This document shows, piece by piece, positions 7,383 to 16,011 of a stretch of DNA of 38,639 nucleotides. The translations under genes were made by a program, and so were the position numbers. How positions within the stretch are numbered: position 1 is the stretch's first letter; the number at the start of each line of letters is the position of its first letter. Below the pieces are notes generated by a model. That model was not told the DNA's origin, did not search any database, and saw only the letters and a list, made by a program, of their open reading frames with translations. Source of the DNA: Microcoleus sp. FACHB-DQ6 (lineage in GTDB: Bacteria; Cyanobacteriota; Cyanobacteriia; Cyanobacteriales; Microcoleaceae); assembly GCA_014695175.1 (NCBI GenBank), contig JACJNV010000092.1, positions 1-38,639 of the forward strand, written 5' to 3'.

Positions 7383-8735
7383 CTAACGCCGATCGCCCAC
7401 AACCGTTAATCGGAATCGATCGGGCGGCACAAAGGTGATTCCCCGGCGGGCTGGACGAATGGGCCGATCGAGATTCGATACAAACTCACGGGAAGACAGC
7501 ACCGTTGCTAAAACGAGCTTCATTTCAAACAGCGATAACGCCATCCCGATGCAGCTTCGACTCCCGCCTCCAAACGGTAAAAATTCAGAGGCGGAAAACT
7601 TGCGATCTAAAAAGCGATCGGGATTGAATTGATCGGGATTTTCGTAGGTTTCAGGGCGACGGTGCGCCAAATAGACACAGGGGATTAAAATCGTTCCCGG
7701 TTGATATGTATAGCCTTCGAGTTCGATCGTCCGTTTCACCTTGCGCGGCTGCGAAATTAAGGCAATTGGATAAACCCGCAGCGCTTCCTTGCAGACTGCT
7801 GTTAAATAGGGCGATTGCGAAAGTGCGATCGGATCGGGATTCTCGCCCAATTCATCCAATTCCTGCCGCAATCTAGCGAGACATTCGGGAAACTGATGCA
7901 GCCAGTAAAACGCCCAAGTCAACGCCGATCCAGTCGTTTCATGTCCCAATAACAACAGCGTCATCAACTGATCGCGCAATTCTCGATCGCCGAGGGATTC
8001 GCCGTTGTCGTCGCGCGCCATCATCAACACCGACAGAATATCCGTGCGAGACGAATCGAGAGAATGCGATCGCCTATCGGCAATTTCCGCATAAATCAGC
8101 GAGTCAATCTGCGCCATCTGCTGCAAAAACTGCCCCCACGGGCTCCAAGAGCCCAAATTTTGCTGCAACGGTTCAAAGAAAAATTGCATCGAGTACAGTT
8201 CCGAGGTAATCGCCTCTAAAAGGTTGCTGAGCAATTGTTTCAGGCGTTCGTAGCGCTCTCCCGGCACTAATCCAAACACGACTTGCAAGATTACTTGCAG
8301 CGAAATTTCTGACATTTCTTCGCGGACTGCGATCGCATCTGGGGCTTTCCAGTCGATCGTCTGCTTTTTCGTCAAATCAACAATCAAATGCCCTTGACTG
8401 TGCAACTGTTCCCGATGCAGCGCAGGCATTAATAGCTGTCGCTGCCGCAGATGTCGGGGCCCTTCATTCATAATTAGGGATTCATTTCCCACCAGCGGGC
8501 GAAATACGTTGGTCACTTTGCCAAACTCAAAGGCATCGGCTAAGGTCGTAAACACCGCCTGAATCGCTTCTGGACGGCCCAGAAACACCACGGGGGGCGA
8601 AGAGGGCCCCAACACGCGGGCGGTAAATGTATCGCCGTATTTGGCAGAGTAGCGATCGAAAAATGCGATCGGGTCAGCTACCAGCGAAAGCGTTTGGAAC
8701 AAAGCAGGAGAACGAGATCCGGTAGGCAGCGTCAT
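7383..8735 (-). CDS. Cytochrome P450, CYP110-like
   Basis: A 450-aa haem monooxygenase. It shows the I-helix oxygen-binding motif LLLGHETTGSALTWA, the K-helix ExxR motif KEALRVYP, and the haem-binding loop FLPFGGGSRSCIGMAL with the Cys ligand. The beginning (LPTGSRSPALFQTLSLVADPIAFFD-type) and overall pattern match the cyanobacterial CYP110 family, whose known members hydroxylate fatty acids, alkanes or terpenes. No membrane anchor was seen. The ATG at 8735 gives the family's usual N terminus; the TTG at 8756 adds seven unlikely residues. There is no ferredoxin gene next to it, so electrons must come from elsewhere. Confidence 0.92.
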   Translation of the reverse strand: MTLPTGSRSPALFQTLSLVADPIAFFDRYSAKYGDTFTARVLGPSSPPVVFLGRPEAIQAVFTTLADAFEFGKVTNVFRPLVGNESLIMNEGPRHLRQRQLLMPALHREQLHSQGHLIVDLTKKQTIDWKAPDAIAVREEMSEISLQVILQVVFGLVPGERYERLKQLLSNLLEAITSELYSMQFFFEPLQQNLGSWSPWGQFLQQMAQIDSLIYAEIADRRSHSLDSSRTDILSVLMMARDDNGESLGDRELRDQLMTLLLLGHETTGSALTWAFYWLHQFPECLARLRQELDELGENPDPIALSQSPYLTAVCKEALRVYPIALISQPRKVKRTIELEGYTYQPGTILIPCVYLAHRRPETYENPDQFNPDRFLDRKFSASEFLPFGGGSRSCIGMALSLFEMKLVLATVLSSREFVSNLDRPIRPARRGITFVPPDRFRLTVVGDRR

Positions 8736-8858
8736 TGCAAAAGTGGCGATACACAATATTTCTAGTGTATTTTGACATACTCCGAAGTCCTCGATCGACC
8801 TTGCAGCCTGAAATTTATCTGCGATCGATTGCGAAGGCCAGTAGCAAAAATAGTAATG

Positions 8859-9737
8859 CTATCGGGATCGATCGCAGATTGTACGGCTAGCTTCCCAACC
8901 TAACATGACTGTTTTACGCTCTAGTCCCCAGCAATAGCCACCGAGTTCTCCAGATTCTCGAATGACTCGGTGACATGGAATTAGATAGCCGATCGGATTG
9001 TTACCGATCGCATTTCCTACAGCTCTAGCAGCAGTTGGGCGAGCTACCAGTTGAGCTATAGTCTGATAGGTGGCGATCGCACCAAATGGCAATTTCAAAA
9101 GTGCTCGCCAAACTTGAATCTGAAAATTAGTGCCTTTTACCAAGAGCGTTAGTGGTTTTTGCCCGCTGAAAGTTTCTGAATTGAAAATCAGGTCGCGCAA
9201 TGATTGAGTGGCTTGCTCATCACGAATGATTTCAGCGTTTTTCCATTCCAATCGCAGTCTTTGTGCAACGGTTTGTTCGTCTGTTGTCTCCAAGAAATAA
9301 AGATTACAAATACCACGGGTAGTTGTAGCAATTAGAGATTTGCCAAAAGGGGTATCATGAATGCCATAGCGAATTTGCAAACCTGCTCCGCCTGCTTTGA
9401 ACTCCCCAGGTGACATTGCTTCTAAGTTCACAAATAAATCGTGCAATCGTCCGGGGCTCGATAGTCTCACGTCCAATGTTAGGTCGAGAAGGCTTTTAGT
9501 CAGAGTGATTTTTGACTTGGCATATTCAACTGTCAGATATTGCAAAAACCGCTTGGGGCTAATGCCGGCCCATTGAGTAAATAGCCGTTGAAAATGATAT
9601 TCACTCAGTCCTATGTGTTGGGCCACAGTTGCCAGATTGGGCTGGTTTAGGTGGTGTTGTCGCATAAAGGCGATCGCCCGAGCAATCCGGTGATAATCTT
9701 CGCTAGCATAGACACTCGCATTCTCCATCGCAATCAT
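8859..9737 (-). CDS. AraC-type HTH fused to methylated-DNA-protein cysteine methyltransferase (Ada-like)
   Basis: A 292-aa two-domain protein. Residues 12-105 form an AraC-type helix-turn-helix region (LATVAQHIGLSEYHFQRLF). Residues about 125-285 form an MGMT domain with the active site IPCHRV; Cys255 accepts the alkyl group from O6-alkylguanine. The protein lacks the N-terminal zinc/phosphotriester domain of E. coli Ada, so the sensing Cys (Ada Cys38) is missing and the usual switch by phosphotriester methylation cannot operate. The start is ATG at 9737 with a second ATG three codons later. Roles: suicidal repair of alkylated DNA, and possibly transcription control. Confidence 0.92.
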   Translation of the reverse strand: MIAMENASVYASEDYHRIARAIAFMRQHHLNQPNLATVAQHIGLSEYHFQRLFTQWAGISPKRFLQYLTVEYAKSKITLTKSLLDLTLDVRLSSPGRLHDLFVNLEAMSPGEFKAGGAGLQIRYGIHDTPFGKSLIATTTRGICNLYFLETTDEQTVAQRLRLEWKNAEIIRDEQATQSLRDLIFNSETFSGQKPLTLLVKGTNFQIQVWRALLKLPFGAIATYQTIAQLVARPTAARAVGNAIGNNPIGYLIPCHRVIRESGELGGYCWGLERKTVMLGWEASRTICDRSR

Positions 9738-9829
9738 CTAGTCTAAATCAAGGGAATTTTGATGTTTCCTTACTTTAGCCATAGACTAGGCTCAAAGCCA
9801 CCCGTTTCTTGCGGTGAATGCACTCAGTC

Positions 9830-9853
9830 GATTTTAGATTTTAGATTTTAGAT
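9830..9853. repeat. Heptamer repeat (ATTTTAG)3
   Basis: Three perfect copies of a 7-bp unit. Similar units recur at 26297-26327, 26875-26902 and in part near 32884 and 33912. It belongs to the short tandemly repeated repetitive sequences known in filamentous cyanobacteria. Confidence 0.8.
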
Positions 9854-9988
9854 GGAAGAAAGCGAGCTCACTGCTAAACCCGGGGGCTGGCGATGATGAT
9901 GAGCGAGCTTTTTTCTCGCTCCACGGATGCCTCGGGCGACTTGTAACCAAATTTCTTGATTGTCAGTCACTTAACCGAACTTTCGCTC

Positions 9989-10498
9989 TCACCCTCCCCG
10001 CAACTGCGTCACCAAGTGAACTAATTCAGGTAAAATTAGCTTTTCCACAGCTAGTTTCACACCATTGCTAGAACCCGGAAGAGAAAAGACTAACTTGCCT
10101 TGATACACCCCTGCAACTGCGCGAGAGGCGATCGCCCTCGAACCAATTTCTTGATAGCTCAAAAACCGAAATATTTCACCAAATCCTGGTAAAATCCTGT
10201 CTAGCAAACTCTCCATCACATCATAAGTCGTATCTCGGGGAGCGATGCCCGTGCCACCGTTAAAAATGATTGCATCCACATCTTCACGCTGGGAAAAAGC
10301 CTGCATTTGCAATACAATTTTTGCCGCATCATCTTTAACAACAGTGTAAGCTACCACAGAGTGACCCGCATCTTTTAGCAGCTTCTTAGTTAACAAGCCG
10401 CTATTGTCTGTTTCAGCCGAGCGCGTGTCGCTAACAGTAATGATAGCGCAATTTACGGTTATTTTAGATAAGTCGGGGTGAGGAATTTGCGTCGTCAT
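9989..10498 (-). CDS. moaB: Molybdenum cofactor biosynthesis protein MoaB/Mog family
   Basis: A 169-aa protein of the MoaB/MogA family, which binds molybdopterin and adenylylates it before molybdate insertion. The visible family motifs are AIITVSDTRS near the N terminus, AIIFNGGTGIAPRDTT in the middle, and FSLPGSSNGVKLA near the C terminus. The ATG at 10498 is preceded by AGAAGAAG; the in-frame TTG at 10531 lies in repeat-like intergenic sequence. The gene lies 79 bases downstream of psb28 on the same strand but the gap is filled with a heptamer repeat, so shared transcription is uncertain. Confidence 0.92.
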   Translation of the reverse strand: MTTQIPHPDLSKITVNCAIITVSDTRSAETDNSGLLTKKLLKDAGHSVVAYTVVKDDAAKIVLQMQAFSQREDVDAIIFNGGTGIAPRDTTYDVMESLLDRILPGFGEIFRFLSYQEIGSRAIASRAVAGVYQGKLVFSLPGSSNGVKLAVEKLILPELVHLVTQLRGG

Positions 10499-10544
10499 AG
10501 TTTCTTCTTCTAAGTAATCGGCAATCGGCAACGGGCGATTGGCT

Positions 10545-10578
10545 AATTACCAATTACCAATTACCAATTACCAACTAC
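10545..10578. repeat. Heptamer repeat (AATTACC)n
   Basis: About four to five copies of a 7-bp unit lie between moaB and psb28. The last copies degenerate to CAACTACC. Confidence 0.75.
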
Positions 10579-10581
10579 CCA

Positions 10582-10917
10582 TTATGCCTTGCTAAATCCT
10601 AAGCCGTTTGCTTCCGAGTAGCGTTCCATAAAACGCATAAATCGATCCCATTCTTCGGGACTTCTCATTAGATAAAGAGCTTCCAAACCCGCAGGCTGAC
10701 CGTTGATGAACTTAGCCTTAACCTCGCGAGTGAGCATTTCGCCTTCTTCGTCGATCATGTACATTCCAGTAATGTCTTCGGTACTGGTGCTGCTGAGAGC
10801 TTTGGGATTTTCAAAGATAAACGTGGCAGTGCCTTGAGCTCCCGTTTTAGAACGGGTTAGGCGCACTTCGGGCACAGCATCTTCGTCTATACCCCTAGAG
10901 AATTGAATTTTAGCCAT
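10582..10917 (-). CDS. psb28: Photosystem II assembly protein Psb28
   Basis: A 111-aa soluble protein of normal Psb28 length. The start [20 protein letters not shown], the central ATFIFENP and the [12 protein letters not shown] segment are characteristic. Psb28 binds the cytoplasmic side of photosystem II assembly intermediates (RC47, near CP47) and protects the acceptor side during repair. The ATG is unambiguous. It has no cotranscribed photosystem gene next to it. Confidence 0.96.
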   Translation of the reverse strand: MAKIQFSRGIDEDAVPEVRLTRSKTGAQGTATFIFENPKALSSTSTEDITGMYMIDEEGEMLTREVKAKFINGQPAGLEALYLMRSPEEWDRFMRFMERYSEANGLGFSKA

Positions 10918-11002
10918 AATCTGACACTCGAACCTTAAGGATTGCTTAATTTCTTAATGTTTAATCATAAAACGATTCGGGTACTCGCAAATCAAGACTT
11001 GG

Positions 11003-11046
11003 GAGAGTGGGAGTGGGTGAGAGTGGGTGAAAGTGGGTGAGAGTGA
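11003..11046. repeat. Tandem repeat (GTGGGTGAGA)n
   Basis: About four copies of a 10-bp unit with small variations lie between psb28 and the beta-helix gene end. The 10-bp period differs from the 7-bp units elsewhere in the window. Confidence 0.7.
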
Positions 11047-11126
11047 GGCAATTGGAGACAAGGGCGAGGGGATATGGGTTGGTTCTTTGTACCCCAAGTT
11101 CTTCTCTCCCTTGTCTTGCAATTCCC

Positions 11127-12587
11127 TTAGACGATGTAAGGAGAGTTAATAGGATCGGCCCGCTTTGTGGCTACCATAGTTTGGTAGATGAGGGCGGATA
11201 TCTCGCCACGGGTGATGTCGTGGGCGGGGCAAAGCTTTTCGCGCGCGGGGTAGTTGACCACGATTTTGCGCTCTGTGGCGGTTGCTATCTCGTCGGTGGC
11301 AAAACTGGGAATCTGAGCTCGATCGACATAAACGCTCAAAGAATTGGGGTTGCCGCCCGCCAACTGCAAGCCGTTTACCAAAGAAACGATCGCCTGAACT
11401 CTAGTCAAATTCTGCTCCGGGCGAAACGTGCTGTCTGGATATCCAGCCAAAAAGCCAGCTCGATTAGCTTGGTCGATCGCTCCCTTGGCCCAAAAATCCG
11501 CCGCCACATCCTTAAAAACCGTCGCCTCACGGCGCGGCACCAATTCAAACGCCTTCGCCAACATAGCCGCATACTGAGCTCTAGTTACAATCTCGTAAGC
11601 TTGAAAATTGCCGTTGGGAAACCCGCTAACAATATTCATCTTTGCCAAGCGATCGATAAAATCCTTGGCCCAATGCGTGCTGATGTCGCTAAACTGTAGC
11701 TTGGCAGGAGTCGGAGTTGGCGTCACATTGCCCAAATCAAATAAACCTTTCACCCGCGAAGAATTGAGCTGATTTCCCACCGCCGAAATCTTAACCCCAG
11801 TCGCGTTTTGTAAGTCTAATTCACCGTTATTCTGAAAAATATTGCCGCCCAAATCTTGAGCAGTACCAATATCTGGCAGCGACTTTCCCACCGCAGTCAA
11901 ACCGTCTTCGGTATTTTTTTCAATGCGATTCTTACGCAAAACCGGCTGAGATTCCCCCGCTAAAACGATACCGGATCGATTATCCAAAATTTGGTTATCA
12001 ACAATCAAAGGAGCCGACTGAGCTTGCAGGGAAATGCCGAAACCCGTCTTTTGAAAAATATTGCGCCGTATTGCTCCTTTAGCAGTTCCCGCCACAATCA
12101 CCCCAGCGGCTGAGTTTTCCACAAATATGTTGTCTAGAATCGCAGGATTAGCAGTGCCCGTGGCAAAAACGCCTTCGCCCTTACAAAGTGTGAAAGTGCA
12201 GTTAGCCACAGTCGGAGAAGTTGACTCAATCCAGACTCCCGTGCCGCGAGTATCGAGATTAGTAACAGTTACTCCGCGCAATTCCGAATTAGTTGCTAGC
12301 AGTATCGTGATATTTTGGCCCGCAGCGGTGGGACTGACAAATTTGCCACTGCCTTGAATCAGAATGCCTCTACCTTTGTTAGTTTCATTGCCAACAACTT
12401 TTACTCCCGAGGGAATTTCCAAGGGAAATTTTTCGCCACTAGCAGCGCTGTAAATTCCCGGTGCTAACTGAATAGTGCTTTCCGATGCAGCGCGGGCGAT
12501 CGCGCGGGCTATAGTTTTGAATGGAGCCGATTGGGTGCCGGCTGCGGAATCACTGCCTGTTTGCGGGTTGACGTAAAGTGTTGCCAT
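11127..12587 (-). CDS. Right-handed beta-helix (DUF1565-like) protein with C-terminal SLH domains
   Basis: A 486-aa protein. Residues 1-60 carry the DUF1565 pattern (ATLYVNPQTGSDSAAGT…PFKTIARAI…QLAPGIY). Residues about 60-285 form repeated beta-helix coils with NxIxxN patterns. A short TPTPTP linker leads to SLH domains at about 298-355 (FSDISTHWAKDFID), 360-415 (FKDVAADFWAKGAID) and a weaker third at 425-475. SLH domains normally bind peptidoglycan-linked polymers at the cell surface. The ATG at 12587 gives the family N terminus; a TTG 14 codons upstream is less likely. No signal peptide is visible with either start, which is odd for a surface protein. Confidence 0.87.
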   Translation of the reverse strand: MATLYVNPQTGSDSAAGTQSAPFKTIARAIARAASESTIQLAPGIYSAASGEKFPLEIPSGVKVVGNETNKGRGILIQGSGKFVSPTAAGQNITILLATNSELRGVTVTNLDTRGTGVWIESTSPTVANCTFTLCKGEGVFATGTANPAILDNIFVENSAAGVIVAGTAKGAIRRNIFQKTGFGISLQAQSAPLIVDNQILDNRSGIVLAGESQPVLRKNRIEKNTEDGLTAVGKSLPDIGTAQDLGGNIFQNNGELDLQNATGVKISAVGNQLNSSRVKGLFDLGNVTPTPTPAKLQFSDISTHWAKDFIDRLAKMNIVSGFPNGNFQAYEIVTRAQYAAMLAKAFELVPRREATVFKDVAADFWAKGAIDQANRAGFLAGYPDSTFRPEQNLTRVQAIVSLVNGLQLAGGNPNSLSVYVDRAQIPSFATDEIATATERKIVVNYPAREKLCPAHDITRGEISALIYQTMVATKRADPINSPYIV

Positions 12588-12780
12588 GTTTTTGTTAAAG
12601 AGATAATTGGCGATCGAGCTTTTGTGCAATTTTCATTGTCTGCGAACTGAACCCCGGATTTATATTCACCTTTGATTGCGGAGATTATTTAATTGCACGA
12701 TATCGGCAATATTACCTCTCAGGAGTGGCAACCGCAGGGGGATTGCCCCTACAAATCACTAAACTATTAATTCTTGGGTC

Positions 12781-12795
12781 AGAAACCGGGTTTCT
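12781..12795. repeat. AGAAACCGGGTTTCT palindrome, third copy
   Basis: Identical to the copy at 2760-2774. The gap 12588-12913 also holds a GGCAACCGCAGGGGGATTGCCCC hairpin (12728-12750), related to one at 23418-23442. No gene was seen. Confidence 0.65.
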
Positions 12796-12913
12796 TGGCT
12801 CCGGTTCAACCTAAAAATCAAGAGTTTTAGTTAAGAAAGGCGATTTTTTTTCGTTTTACGTCAGCGGATGGTAAGGCATTTATTTCTGGGTGTAAGCCGT
12901 CTTAACTCCCAGC

Positions 12914-14641
12914 CTATTTCACAATACAAGACGCCTCCAAGACCACTAGATTTTCATTCTTAAAAACCGCACAACTTGTCATTGCTGAAGCTAAGGCGGG
13001 AATTTTCCCTTGTTTGAGAGAAAGCATCGCCTCCGGTGTAGAATCAAATTGATTTAGCCAGCCATCATTCTTTACATACTGAAGACTCAAAGCATGGCGA
13101 TCGAGCATCCAAAAATCAACTCCATATTGATTAATAAAATTTTGCAATACAGCTCGATCGGGAGTGTATTGAGCGCGAATTAAATCGTTAAGTCGCTGCC
13201 GATATTTGCTGTAGTAGCCTTTCTGATACGGCACTGCATATTCCTTTGCCACCAAAACTGAACGCTGACTAAATGTTGGCAAATGGTCAGTCTCTGGCGC
13301 GATTGAAGCAATCAAGATATCTTTAGGTTGTTGCTCAAAAAAATTGTACAAACCCGACATTTTACCTTCTACATACCCGACGGTGGGAAATTTTTCGACC
13401 AAGCAGGGATAAAACACAACGGCGATAGCGATTGTGGCTGTCGTAATTAGTGCCACTAGATTTTTTATATCAAATGTTGTTGCGGTTGTTGATGCCCAAT
13501 AACCGACTCCATCGATAATTAAAGTTAGGGCGATCGCAGTTATTAACACCACAATAAATCGCAAGCTGTAGGCCGTATAGCGACCAGGTTGATACAGCTT
13601 AAAAATGGTAGCGTGAGCTGCAAAAAACATCGCCGAGGATGCTAAAAATAGCTGAAGCAAAAGCCATATTTTGCTTTGAATCTGATTTGCTAAGGGAAAA
13701 GCCGATCGCAAAAACAGCAGCAGCGGAAATAACAGCCCGACACAGTGAGTTACAGGCGTAAACAGCGACTTGGGAAACATCCCGCTACCCCGCCCTGTCA
13801 ACCAATAATCTTTAGGATTGGGACGAAAAAAAGCATTTCTGCCGCTGGGAACAAATTCGGCCATTTGCTTCGCTTCTGCTGCGGTATAAGTTGGGCCAAA
13901 TTCAGAGTTATCTAAGGCATAAGGCAGCATTACTAAAAAGATTACTCCCAAACCTGTAGTGCAAAATAGGTAATTAGTTCGATCGCCCGACAAGCGCAAA
14001 CCGCCGTTTTTCCAGCATAGCAGGCGCAAAACTAAAATTCCGGCAGCAACCAAGGCGTAAGGAGGATAGAATAGTCCGATCAGCGCGATCGCTCCCAAAC
14101 AAGGCAGCAACGAACTGCGCGACAAATAATATAAAAAACCCAGAAATATCGGATATATAAAAGCTCTTGGCGTTGTAGAAGCCAAATCGTCAGTCATCCA
14201 CATATGCTGATTTAACAGCAAAGATGCAATAAATCCAGTCATCGGCACTGGCAGCATTTCTAGGCAAAGACCAAAACAGTAATAAGTCGAGATTAACGCG
14301 AGAAATAGCGGCAATATTTTGTGAAAAAATAGCGGATGAATGCCAAGTGTTGCGGCTAATTTGTAGAGCGTGCTGTATCCTGCGGGGGCGACTGATTGAA
14401 AGTAATTAGCAATGAAATCGTTGGGGAATAATTCAGGATCGACAAACCGCATCATCCAGAAAACGTGCTGCCTCGCATCGTCTTGCACCATATACTCGGC
14501 CCTGAAGGCTTGCTTGAGTCCTAAAAAAGCATAAAGTGCAGCAAATGTCAAGCTCAAAGTCAACCAAAATATTGTGTGCGATCGGGATTTGCGATCGACT
14601 GTAGCAGTTAGAAATTTGTGCAACCGAGCTATTAATACCAT
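12914..14641 (-). CDS. Polytopic membrane protein, possibly GT-C glycosyltransferase-like
   Basis: A 575-aa integral membrane protein with about ten predicted hydrophobic helices. The first helix (IFWLTLSLTFAALYAFLG) is followed by a loop with YMVQDDARQHVFW; an acidic pair in the first external loop is where GT-C glycosyltransferases keep catalytic residues. The last 170 residues form a soluble domain after the final helix. I do not know a named family for it; a lipid-linked sugar transferase is a possible role, by inference only. Start ATG at 14641. It is followed on the same strand by no close partner. Confidence 0.72.
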   Translation of the reverse strand: MVLIARLHKFLTATVDRKSRSHTIFWLTLSLTFAALYAFLGLKQAFRAEYMVQDDARQHVFWMMRFVDPELFPNDFIANYFQSVAPAGYSTLYKLAATLGIHPLFFHKILPLFLALISTYYCFGLCLEMLPVPMTGFIASLLLNQHMWMTDDLASTTPRAFIYPIFLGFLYYLSRSSLLPCLGAIALIGLFYPPYALVAAGILVLRLLCWKNGGLRLSGDRTNYLFCTTGLGVIFLVMLPYALDNSEFGPTYTAAEAKQMAEFVPSGRNAFFRPNPKDYWLTGRGSGMFPKSLFTPVTHCVGLLFPLLLFLRSAFPLANQIQSKIWLLLQLFLASSAMFFAAHATIFKLYQPGRYTAYSLRFIVVLITAIALTLIIDGVGYWASTTATTFDIKNLVALITTATIAIAVVFYPCLVEKFPTVGYVEGKMSGLYNFFEQQPKDILIASIAPETDHLPTFSQRSVLVAKEYAVPYQKGYYSKYRQRLNDLIRAQYTPDRAVLQNFINQYGVDFWMLDRHALSLQYVKNDGWLNQFDSTPEAMLSLKQGKIPALASAMTSCAVFKNENLVVLEASCIVK

Positions 14642-14765
14642 TAGAGATTTGAGATTCGAGATTAAAGAATGGGGAATGACTGATTCTCAAACCTACGATT
14701 ATATCATGCCCCGTCAATTACCCCTAATAAAAACCGCTTTACTTCCAACTTCGCCCGATTTTAGA

Positions 14766-15749
14766 TCATTTTCCAGGCCGCACACCCGCAATTTTAAGGC
14801 GAATCCGATACAGACTTGTATTTGCCGTAATATAAAGCGTTTTGCGATCGCTTTCTCCCCAAGCCAAATTAGTCGCCGTCTCAGGTACAGAAATCCTCCC
14901 CAAAAGCTTGCCATCAGGCGATAAAATCCACACTCCCCCCGGCCCAGTGCTGTAAACATTCCCTTCTAAATCAACTTTTAAACCGTCGGGAACTCCGCCT
15001 TTAGTTGCGGCATCTTTTAACTCCGCAAAAAGCCGCTGGTTGGTCACAGTTCCGTCCGGTTTTACATCAAAAACAGCAATGTATCCCGCTTCCGAATTGT
15101 TAACATAAAGTTTTTGCTCGTCTGGTGAAAAGGCAATGCCATTCGGCAGCACCAAATCCTTAACCAGCAGAGTTAATTTCCCGTCGGGTGCCAACCTGTA
15201 AACACCGTAAAAACCCAATTCTTCCTGGTCTTTACTAACACCGTAGGACGGATCGGTAAAATAAATGCTGCCGTCGGATTTAACGACCAAATCGTTCGGG
15301 CTGTTGAGCCTTTTTCCCTCGTATCTATCCGCCAATGTGATAACTTTGCCGTCCTTTTCAGTGCGCGATACGCGGCGATTTTCGTGTTCGGCAGTAAGTA
15401 AGCGGTTTTCTTTGTCTAAAGTATTCCCGTTGGCTTTTCCCGAAGGGCTGCGAAATACCTCAACTTGCTGATTTGAGGCGAATTTATAGATAATATTGGC
15501 GGGAATATCGCTAAACAGCAAAAAGCCGTCTGGATGCCAAATCGGACCTTCTATAAATTGGAAATCGCCAGCTAATTTTTCTAATTTCGCGCTGTCATCT
15601 ATAATATTTTGCACAGTGTTTTTTTTCTCTCTGTTTTCCGTTTGGGCGGTCAATATTGTTAAGTTAGCCCTAACTTTTTTGCTGGGGTTACTGACGACTA
15701 AAGTTAATACTATCAACAACAAACTAATTGTAGCAATTTTGATTGTCAT
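14766..15749 (-). CDS. SMP-30/gluconolactonase/LRE-family protein, exported
   Basis: A 327-aa protein. A hydrophobic N-terminal segment (ATISLLLIVLTLVVS) looks like a signal peptide or anchor, so the protein probably acts in the periplasm. The rest forms the six-bladed beta-propeller of the SMP-30 family: EGPIWHPDGFLLFSDI, the SPNDLVVKSDGSIYFTDPSYG metal-site segment, and LPNGIAFSPDEQKLYVNNS. Related enzymes hydrolyse sugar lactones with a divalent metal. The substrate here is unknown. The stop lies 124 bases upstream of the membrane-protein gene on the same strand. Confidence 0.9.
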   Translation of the reverse strand: MTIKIATISLLLIVLTLVVSNPSKKVRANLTILTAQTENREKKNTVQNIIDDSAKLEKLAGDFQFIEGPIWHPDGFLLFSDIPANIIYKFASNQQVEVFRSPSGKANGNTLDKENRLLTAEHENRRVSRTEKDGKVITLADRYEGKRLNSPNDLVVKSDGSIYFTDPSYGVSKDQEELGFYGVYRLAPDGKLTLLVKDLVLPNGIAFSPDEQKLYVNNSEAGYIAVFDVKPDGTVTNQRLFAELKDAATKGGVPDGLKVDLEGNVYSTGPGGVWILSPDGKLLGRISVPETATNLAWGESDRKTLYITANTSLYRIRLKIAGVRPGK

Positions 15750-15941
15750 ATTTGCTCATAACTGAATTACTTCCTTCCCACCCTAACATTACCTATCTCC
15801 TTCTTTACTTCTTCCTTTCTTTTTTGCTACGAGAGCGCTATCACGCCCCTTCGCTAAAACATCTAAAGCGGTTCGTAAACTCACTATTTTGCTCAAAAAA
15901 AAGATTATTAAGAGCGGTATTAAATTCGATAGTACGGTATG

Positions 15942-15974
15942 TAACAAAAAAAAGAAGCTCGAAAATGCGAGCTT
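15942..15974 (-). terminator. Rho-independent terminator of the M48 protease gene
   Basis: The stem AAGCTCG / CGAGCTT (15955-15961 and 15968-15974) with a 6-base loop is followed on the minus strand by a run of eight T's (15946-15953 on the plus strand read as A's). It lies 38 bases past the M48 stop codon. Confidence 0.85.
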
Positions 15975-16011
15975 AATTATATTTAAGTTAAAACGTTTTA
16001 CCTGTCAACTG

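Noticed and set aside
9901-9921. Hairpin GAGCGAG…CTCGCTC as a terminator
   Set aside because: The stem is only 7 bases, the T's are in the loop, and no gene ends just before it on either strand.
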